A program made the position numbers and the translations under genes. Shown in pieces: positions 6,966-11,480 of a DNA stretch of 11,480 nucleotides; within the stretch, counting starts at the first letter, position 1; every line of letters begins with the position of its first letter. The DNA is taken from positions 3,161 through 14,640 of the forward strand of contig PKWD01000436.1 in NCBI GenBank assembly GCA_003131945.1, in the 5' to 3' direction. Below the pieces are notes generated by a model. That model had not been told where the DNA came from. It worked only from the letters and a program-made list of their open reading frames with translations, and searched no databases. Origin of the DNA: Acidimicrobiaceae bacterium (GTDB lineage Bacteria; Actinomycetota; Acidimicrobiia; Acidimicrobiales; UBA8190).

Positions 6966-7275
6966 TCATGACGGGTGCAACCGGAGGGGGGCGGTCAGGT
7001 CGCAGACGAGGGTGTCGGGCTCGGCGCTGCGCTGGTCGGCGATGAGGAGCTGGCGCAGGGCCCCGACCGGTTGGCGGCCGTGGTCGGCCACCCAGCGGCA
7101 TGTCGAGGCGTCGGAAGAGGCCCACGAGCTGGGCCGAGTCGACCTGGTCCTCGGCATAGAGCCGGTAGCCGGTGTCGGCGTCGACCCGGGCGGGGACGAC
7201 CAGACCGAGCTGGTCGTAGAGGCGCAGCGCCTTCGGAGAGAGGCGGGTCCTCTCGCCGAACTCGCCGATGGTCAT
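6966..7275 (-). CDS. MerR-family transcriptional regulator, frameshifted after the HTH domain
   Basis: The N-terminus MTIGEFGERTRLSPKALRLY, followed by DQLGLV, DTGYRLY and QLVGLFRRLDMPL, is a complete MerR winged helix-turn-helix. I chose the ATG at 7275, directly before TIGEF; AGGAGG at 7294-7289 lies well placed upstream, while the TTG at 7284 is too close to it. After RLDMPL the original frame becomes Arg/Pro-rich (RPRPPTGRGPAP) and runs to 6937. A second frame from about 7094 reads VADHGRQPVGALRQLLIADQ and on to LHPS, with a stop at 6966 and nearly all third positions G or C. A one-base insertion near the CCC run at 7091-7093 would join them. Even joined, the part after the HTH is short (about 40 residues), enough for a dimerisation helix but no ligand domain. 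It probably regulates itself and the transglutaminase behind it; the signal is unknown. Confidence 0.8.
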
Positions 7276-7305
7276 GAACGGCAATGCCCCTCCTCGGCAC
7301 CGGGC

Positions 7306-7336
7306 ATAGTGCGGCCTGCCCCTGGGAGAAGGTCAA
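7306..7336 (-). promoter_or_regulatory. merR promoter with MerR-type operator in a 19-bp spacer
   Basis: Reading the minus strand: a -35 TTGACC (7336-7331), a spacer of exactly 19 bp, and a -10-like CACTAT (7311-7306). An imperfect 18-bp dyad, ccttctccc / aggggcagg (7332-7315), fills the spacer. Overlong 19-20 bp spacers with a dyad between the boxes are the hallmark of MerR-activated promoters, where the regulator twists the DNA to realign the boxes. The expected start near 7299 leaves a short leader carrying the AGGAGG at 7294-7289. Autoregulation is inferred from position and the dyad. Confidence 0.65.
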
Positions 7337-7399
7337 GCACTCCGTCTCCTCAAGCACTCGTCTCCTCGAGTACTTGGTGTCCCCACGTACTTCGTGTCC
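7333..7399. repeat. Four degenerate 17-bp tandem repeats between merR and glnII
   Basis: Copies: tcaagcactccgtctcc (7333-7349), tcaagcactcgtctcc (7350-7365, one base shorter), tcgagtacttggtgtcc (7366-7382) and ccacgtacttcgtgtcc (7383-7399). All share a central ACT core and a gtctcc/gtgtcc end. The first overlaps the -35 of the merR promoter; the rest lie behind it, towards glnII. They could be stacked sites for a DNA-binding protein acting on either gene, or neutral duplications. Confidence 0.75.
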
Positions 7400-7442
7400 A
7401 TCGTCGCCTCAAGATATGGCCGGGTGAGGGGGTGCGTCGGGA

Positions 7443-7480
7443 TTCACGGGGAGTTCACGCCACCGAAATGTCCATGTCAC
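7443..7480 (+). promoter_or_regulatory. GlnR-box-like array upstream of glnII
   Basis: TTCAC (7443-7447), TTCAC (7454-7458), GAAAT (7465-7469) and GTCAC (7476-7480) are each separated by exactly 6 bases, giving an 11-bp period. The actinobacterial GlnR box is alternating gTnAc and GaAAc units with 6-bp spacers. Sites two to four read a-b-a and match well (TTCAC, GAAAT, GTCAC); the first site repeats an a-type unit. GlnR is known to control glnII in Streptomyces, so the position fits nitrogen regulation. That GlnR exists in this organism is an assumption. Confidence 0.45.
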
Positions 7481-7494
7481 AGGGGGCTGGGAGT

Positions 7495-7508
7495 GTGACC
7501 GCAGTCAC
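7495..7508. promoter_or_regulatory. Short palindrome before the glnII ribosome binding site
   Basis: GTGAC-CGCA-GTCAC is a perfect 5-bp inverted repeat with a 4-nt centre, and another GTCAC lies at 7476-7480. It ends 8 bases before the GGAGG (7517-7521) that serves the glnII ATG. It could be an operator near the transcription start or a small mRNA hairpin. Confidence 0.35.
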
Positions 7509-7531
7509 GAGAAAGCGGAGGACCCCGTCCC

Positions 7532-8548
7532 ATGAGCTACCAGGCCGAGTACATCTGGATCGATGGCACCGAGCCGTCGCCACTGTTGCGGAGCAAGACG
7601 CGCATCGTCGCCGACGGGAAGGAGCCCGGTATCTGGGGCTTCGACGGCTCGAGTACGAACCAGGCCACGGGGGACGACTCCGACTGTGTCCTGCAACCGG
7701 TGTTCAGCTGCCCGGACCCGTTGCGGGGCCCGGAGGACAAGCTCGTGATGTGCGAGGTCCTGCTGACCGACTTCACGCCCCATCCCACCAACACCCGGGC
7801 CGCGCTGGCGGCGGCGGAGAAGAAGTACGCCGACCAGGAGCCCTGGTTCGGTATCGAGCAGGAGTACACGTTCTTGGCGGGCGGGCGTCCGATGGGATGG
7901 CCGGCCAAGGGCTTCCCTGCTCCCCAGGGGCCCTATTACTGCGGTGTGGGCGGCGACAAGATGCCCGGCCGCGACATCGTCGAGCGCCACACGGTCGCCT
8001 GCATGGAGGCGGGGCTCGGGATCGAAGGCACCAACGCCGAGGTGATGATGGGGCAATGGGAATTCCAGGTCGGAGTCCTGCCGCCGCTGATGTTGGCCGA
8101 CCAGCTGTGGGTGGCGCGCTGGCTGCTCTTCCGGATCGCCGAGGACTTCAGGGTGTTCGCCACCCTGGAGCCGAAGCCTGTGCTCGGTGACTGGAACGGA
8201 GCGGGAGCCCACACCAACTTCTCGACCAAGGCCATGCGCGAAGAAGGCGGGTGGGACGTCATCATCGCCGCCTGCGAAGCGCTCGGGAAGAACGTGGAGG
8301 AGCACGTGAAGAACTACGGGGTGGGGATCACCGAACGCCTGACCGGGGCGCATGAGACGGCCCACTGGTCGCAGTTCAGTTACGGGACCTCCGACCGCGG
8401 GGCATCGGTCCGGATTCCGTGGGGCACGGCCAAGGACAAGAAGGGCTGGCTCGAGGACCGGCGGCCGAATGCCAACATGGATCCCTACACGGTGTGCCGA
8501 CTGATGGTGACGACGGTGTGCGGAGACGCCGCCGGCGATCTCGACTAG
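7532..8548 (+). CDS. glnII: Type II glutamine synthetase (GSII)
   Basis: Joins glutamate and ammonia to make glutamine at the cost of ATP, in the cytoplasm. The length (338 residues) and motifs are those of the eukaryote-like GSII class known from Streptomyces and rhizobia, not the roughly 470-residue GSI: WGFDGSSTNQATGDDSD (35-51), WFGIEQEYTF (E109 and E111, metal ligands), GTNAEVMMGQWEFQVG (E170, E177), GAGAHTNFSTKAMR (H227), HETAHWSQFSYG and the Arg-rich SDRGASVRIP, and WLEDRRPNANMDPY (E308-R311, ATP/phosphate contacts). All expected active-site residues appear present. The ATG has GGAGG 10 bases upstream. The gene stands alone on its strand: it diverges from merR across a signal-rich 250 bp and converges with the channel gene. 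It lacks the adenylylation loop that GlnE acts on in GSI, so control is probably transcriptional, consistent with the GlnR-like array upstream. Confidence 0.95.
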   Translation: MSYQAEYIWIDGTEPSPLLRSKTRIVADGKEPGIWGFDGSSTNQATGDDSDCVLQPVFSCPDPLRGPEDKLVMCEVLLTDFTPHPTNTRAALAAAEKKYADQEPWFGIEQEYTFLAGGRPMGWPAKGFPAPQGPYYCGVGGDKMPGRDIVERHTVACMEAGLGIEGTNAEVMMGQWEFQVGVLPPLMLADQLWVARWLLFRIAEDFRVFATLEPKPVLGDWNGAGAHTNFSTKAMREEGGWDVIIAACEALGKNVEEHVKNYGVGITERLTGAHETAHWSQFSYGTSDRGASVRIPWGTAKDKKGWLEDRRPNANMDPYTVCRLMVTTVCGDAAGDLD

Positions 8549-8577
8549 GAACCGGCGCAGGAGCGGCCCACGCTGTT

Positions 8578-8598
8578 CGGTTGGACGGGCGTCAACCG
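8578..8598. terminator. Possible bidirectional hairpin between glnII and the channel gene
   Basis: 6-bp arms cggttg / caaccg enclose a 9-nt loop at the convergent junction and overlap the channel gene's stop codon (8592-8594). No T-run follows on either side. A terminator shared by the converging genes is plausible, but the stem is short. Confidence 0.3.
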
Positions 8599-10448
8599 CT
8601 CGTGACCAACTGATCGCGCCGTAGCACTTCCAGCAACTCCTCGTAGGGGCCGAGCAGGTAGGCCTCGTCGCCTCCTTCGAAACGGGTTCCCCGGCGGGGG
8701 GGATGTTCGAGGACGCCCGGGTTACTGGCGCGCCGCAGCGCGATCACCCGGGTGCGGGCTGAGAGATCCTGCATGGCGAGGGCCTGGAGACCACCGCCGG
8801 GTGCGATGGTCAGGTGGCCGACGAGAAACGGCTGCTGGTCGACGTAGAAGGTCTCGAGGACATCGAGGCCGAGAGCGGCACCCACGAACCAGGGGGCGGC
8901 CAGGGCGGACGTGGACCGCACGTGGAGAAAGCCGAAGTTCCGCTCCATCATGCGGGCCAGGTCGCGGTCGAAGACCCGCAAGACCACGGGAACCTCGTCC
9001 CATCGGTCTCCGAGTGACTCCCGGACGGCCAGTCCGGTCTCGATGTTGGTCAGATCGGCACTGGTGAGGATGGCCACAGACGATGCATCGGCCAGGTTGA
9101 CCGTGGCGTGGGTCTGGCGCTGAGTGGCGTCACCGATGACGACGGGGACGCCGAGGGCGCGTGCCCGGTCCAGATAGCGGTTGTCGTTGTCGCGTTCGAC
9201 GACGACCACGCGTCGGCCTTCGGCCAGGAGCCCCTCCACCACCCTGATCCCGACCGAACCGAGGCCGACCACCACCACGTGGCCGGTCATCCCCGGGACC
9301 CGCCGCCGCCCGAGCGACTGCTCGATGCGGCGACTGACGAGGATGTTGGTGAAGAGGGCGAAACTGGTGGTGACGAGGGTGACGCCCACGACGATCAGCG
9401 CGATGGCGAAGACCTGGAGCCAGGGGCTCTGGGCGGCGAACGAGTAGTCGCCGAATCCGACGGTGGCCAGGGTCTCGACCATGAAGTAGGTCGAGGCCAG
9501 GAGATCGAGATGTCGGTGGGTGGCGTGGTCGACATAGCCAAGATGGATGACAACGGTCGAGACCACCACCAGGGCCAGCAGGCCGACGAGGGCGAAGGCC
9601 AGTCCCTTCGAGTTGCTCTGCATGACGGCCCGCAGTCGCCGGCGCAGGTTGAGGATGAGCGAGACCGACGGGTGCGGCGTCCTGGTGGCGCGGGTGACGT
9701 CGACGTCGGAGCGGTCGAACTCTTCCGGAGTCCCGAAGACCGCCACCCGGTCCCCGGCCGCCACCGGGTGGTCCCGGCCCGGGCAGCAGGCCATCTCGCT
9801 CCCGTCGGCGGGCATGACGGCGACCGGGGCGAGATTGCCGAAATGGCTCCTGAAGGTCCGGTGGTATCCCTCGTCTTCGCTCACGGTGACCTCGACGACG
9901 GCGAAGTGCTGGCCGGCGAGCTCGATGGCGTGGGTGGACTGGCCGAGACAGACCTCCACGAACGAGGGTGCCGCCAGGGCGGCGACATCGAGCACGCTGC
10001 CCGGTCCCGTCACCCGTTCGAGGGCCCGGCCCACCGACGGGTTGGCCAGTTGCACCACCAGGCGCACGTCCGGCCGGGCCTCGCGCACGCGCATGGCCGT
10101 CTCCAGGGTGGCGAGCTCGTTGGTCTCGGCGCAGACGACGGCCGAGGCACGTTCGAGACCCGCCTCGATGAGCCCGTCTCCTTGATGGGCGCTGCGGTGG
10201 ACGTGGACGACGCCCCAGCTCTCGACGATCCGGGCCAGTCGGAGATCGGGGTCGTCGTCGACGACCACGACCGACACGCCGCTTCGGTGGAGCTGCTCGA
10301 CGGTGCGCAGTCCCACGCCTTTGAGCCCGCAGACGATGACGTGCCCGTCGGTCCGCCAGGTGCCGCGTTCGATCACAGGCGACGGCCCGGCGGTGCCACG
10401 CTGTACGGCACAGCGCCGGGCACGGCCGATTACCGGTGCTGGCGCCAT
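8592..10448 (-). CDS. Potassium channel with RCK domains on both sides of the pore
   Basis: Order: N-terminal TrkA-N/RCK Rossmann domain (about 35-160; [18 protein letters not shown], acidic end of strand two at D64-D66), TrkA-C-like domain (about 175-245), TM1 (283-304), pore helix and K+ filter TVGFGD (329-334), TM2 (343-371), then a second RCK (389-520; [17 protein letters not shown] with canonical GxGxxG, E418) and TrkA-C region (about 535-612). By family it is a 2TM K+ channel in the inner membrane whose cytoplasmic RCK rings bind nucleotides or ions to gate the pore. Most bacterial relatives have RCK only after the pore; two per chain, split by the pore, is less usual. The ATG at 10448 overlaps the end of zwf by 19 bp, implying co-translation; a GTG at 10376, closer to the first Rossmann strand, is an alternative start. 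Neither has a strong ribosome binding site. An ion other than K+ is possible. Confidence 0.88.
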   Translation of the reverse strand: MAPAPVIGRARRCAVQRGTAGPSPVIERGTWRTDGHVIVCGLKGVGLRTVEQLHRSGVSVVVVDDDPDLRLARIVESWGVVHVHRSAHQGDGLIEAGLERASAVVCAETNELATLETAMRVREARPDVRLVVQLANPSVGRALERVTGPGSVLDVAALAAPSFVEVCLGQSTHAIELAGQHFAVVEVTVSEDEGYHRTFRSHFGNLAPVAVMPADGSEMACCPGRDHPVAAGDRVAVFGTPEEFDRSDVDVTRATRTPHPSVSLILNLRRRLRAVMQSNSKGLAFALVGLLALVVVSTVVIHLGYVDHATHRHLDLLASTYFMVETLATVGFGDYSFAAQSPWLQVFAIALIVVGVTLVTTSFALFTNILVSRRIEQSLGRRRVPGMTGHVVVVGLGSVGIRVVEGLLAEGRRVVVVERDNDNRYLDRARALGVPVVIGDATQRQTHATVNLADASSVAILTSADLTNIETGLAVRESLGDRWDEVPVVLRVFDRDLARMMERNFGFLHVRSTSALAAPWFVGAALGLDVLETFYVDQQPFLVGHLTIAPGGGLQALAMQDLSARTRVIALRRASNPGVLEHPPRRGTRFEGGDEAYLLGPYEELLEVLRRDQLVTSG

Positions 10449-11480
10449 CCCCGCTCGAAGGGCAGACGCCAGGTGCGCGGGGCGATCAGGTCGTTGATCT
10501 GCGATGGGCCCCAGGAGCCGACACGATAGAGATGGACCTCCGGAGGTTCCTCCAGCAACGGGTTCGAGAGCTCCCAGAGCCGCTCGATCCCGTCGGCGTT
10601 GGTGAAGAGGGTCTGGTCACCACACATGGCGTCGTGGATCAGCCGTTCGTAGGCCTCGAGGACATCGCCGGCGTGGTCGGTTTCGTGCAGGGCGAATTGC
10701 AGGCTCAACTTGTCGAGCTTCATGCCCGGACCGGGTTGCTTGCCGTAGAAGGAGAGCGAGAGCCGCGACGAGTCGGCCAGGTCGAAGGTCAGATGGTCCG
10801 GACCCTGGGCCCCGACCCCGGATCCGGGCGGGAACATCGACTTGGGCGGCTCGCGGAAGGCGATGGAGACGATGCGGGCCCCTTCGGCCATCTGCTTGCC
10901 GGTGCGGAGGAAGAAGGGGACGCCGGCCCAGCGCCAGTTGTCGACGATGAGGCGCAGCGCGACATAGGTCTCGGTCCGCGAGTCGGGCGGCACGCCGTCC
11001 TCCTCAAGGTAGCCGCGCACGTGCTCGCCGCCGCTGACACCGGGGCCGTACTGGGCGCGAACGCTCATCTTCGACACCTCGTCGTGCTCCGGGGGACGGA
11101 TCGCGTGCAGCACCTTGACCTTCTCGTCGCGCACGTCGTCCGCCGCGAAGGTGACGGGCGGCTCCATGCACAGCAGCGTGAGCAGCTGGAGCATGTGGTT
11201 CTGGACGAGGTCGCGCAGGGCGCCTGCGTGGTCGTAGTAGCCGGCGCGGCTGCCGATGCCGAGATCCTCGGCGGCGGTGATCTGCACGTTCTCGATGAAG
11301 TTGCGGTTCCACAGCGGCTCGAACATGCCGTTGGCGAAGCGAAACGCAAGCATGTTCTGCACCGTCTCCTTGCCCAGGTAGTGGTCGATGCGGAAGATCT
11401 GGTCTTCGTGCAGCGTGCGCTGAATATGGTCGTTCAGCTCGCGCGCCGAATCCAGGCTATGGCCGAACGGCTTTTCGATC
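10430..11480 (-). CDS. zwf: Glucose-6-phosphate dehydrogenase (5' end beyond window)
   Basis: Oxidises glucose 6-phosphate to 6-phosphogluconolactone, producing NADPH at the head of the oxidative pentose phosphate pathway. The open frame begins at the window edge with [16 protein letters not shown] and holds the family's active-site signature [13 protein letters not shown] (catalytic His and Lys), then [40 protein letters not shown] and a typical C-terminus. About 349 residues are visible; roughly the first 150, with the nucleotide-binding GxxGxx motif, lie off the right edge, so the ATG at 11362 is internal. The gene ends 19 bp inside the start of the channel gene. opcA, the usual partner gene in actinobacteria, is not found downstream. 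Codon use shifts within the gene: arginine is almost always CGC in the first half and mostly CGG/CGT in the last third. Confidence 0.95.
   Translation of the reverse strand, partial: IEKPFGHSLDSARELNDHIQRTLHEDQIFRIDHYLGKETVQNMLAFRFANGMFEPLWNRNFIENVQITAAEDLGIGSRAGYYDHAGALRDLVQNHMLQLLTLLCMEPPVTFAADDVRDEKVKVLHAIRPPEHDEVSKMSVRAQYGPGVSGGEHVRGYLEEDGVPPDSRTETYVALRLIVDNWRWAGVPFFLRTGKQMAEGARIVSIAFREPPKSMFPPGSGVGAQGPDHLTFDLADSSRLSLSFYGKQPGPGMKLDKLSLQFALHETDHAGDVLEAYERLIHDAMCGDQTLFTNADGIERLWELSNPLLEEPPEVHLYRVGSWGPSQINDLIAPRTWRLPFERGWRQHR

Noticed and set aside
7333..7399. CRISPR-like array
   Set aside because: Units are directly adjacent 16-17-mers with no spacers and are degenerate; no cas genes are present.
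6928..8190. 420-codon plus-strand frame crossing merR, the intergenic region and glnII
   Set aside because: It covers the merR regulator antisense and half of glnII out of frame, with low-complexity composition and no recognisable domain.
9108..10529. 473-codon open frame on the plus strand
   Set aside because: It is antisense to the RCK channel and the end of zwf, rich in Asp/Gly/His/Arg with no motif; the minus-strand frames have clear domains. It is a high-GC shadow.

Overview
This is an 11.5 kb window of very GC-rich DNA, with tightly packed genes, GTG and TTG starts and third codon positions that are almost always G or C. Gene content points to Actinomycetota: a secreted NlpC/P60 hydrolase with a Thr-rich tail, a CYTH-CHAD protein, an actinobacterial-style type II glutamine synthetase, and a dimethylformamidase-like protein. 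I lean towards an Acidimicrobiia-like or other deep actinobacterial lineage, but that is inference from gene content. There are no tRNA or rRNA genes, CRISPR arrays, transposases or integrases, so this looks like chromosomal DNA.

Layout. Bases 1-2880 (+) hold the 3' end of a two-domain peptidoglycan hydrolase (lytic transglycosylase plus NlpC/P60) with a low-complexity tail, then a CYTH-CHAD (polyphosphate/triphosphate-related) protein. A 17-bp triple tandem repeat sits on the stop codon of the latter. Bases 3020-6051 (+) form a likely three-gene unit: a protein related to the catalytic subunit of N,N-dimethylformamidase, a 78-residue two-helix membrane protein, and a class III PLP aminotransferase whose GTG overlaps the stop of the small gene by 4 bp.

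On the minus strand, 7275-6069 carries a MerR-family regulator followed by a transglutaminase-like protease. Each appears to be interrupted by a single-base frameshift: the reading frame, family resemblance and G/C at third positions all move into another frame near 7091-7098 and near 6141. The merR promoter has the family's characteristic 19-bp -35/-10 spacing with a dyad in the spacer.

The divergent merR/glnII intergenic region (7276-7531) is dense in signals: the MerR-type promoter, four degenerate 17-bp tandem repeats, a 5-n6-5-n6-5-n6-5 array resembling a GlnR box, and a short palindrome before the glnII ribosome binding site. glnII (+) then converges on a minus-strand pair: a K+ channel with RCK domains on both sides of its pore, whose start overlaps by 19 bp the end of a glucose-6-phosphate dehydrogenase gene (zwf) that runs off the right edge.

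How the genes work together: glnII links to nitrogen assimilation and zwf to NADPH supply. The zwf-channel overlap suggests co-expression of a redox enzyme with a nucleotide-gated channel. The dimethylformamidase-like/membrane/aminotransferase unit is the best candidate for an uncharacterised pathway.
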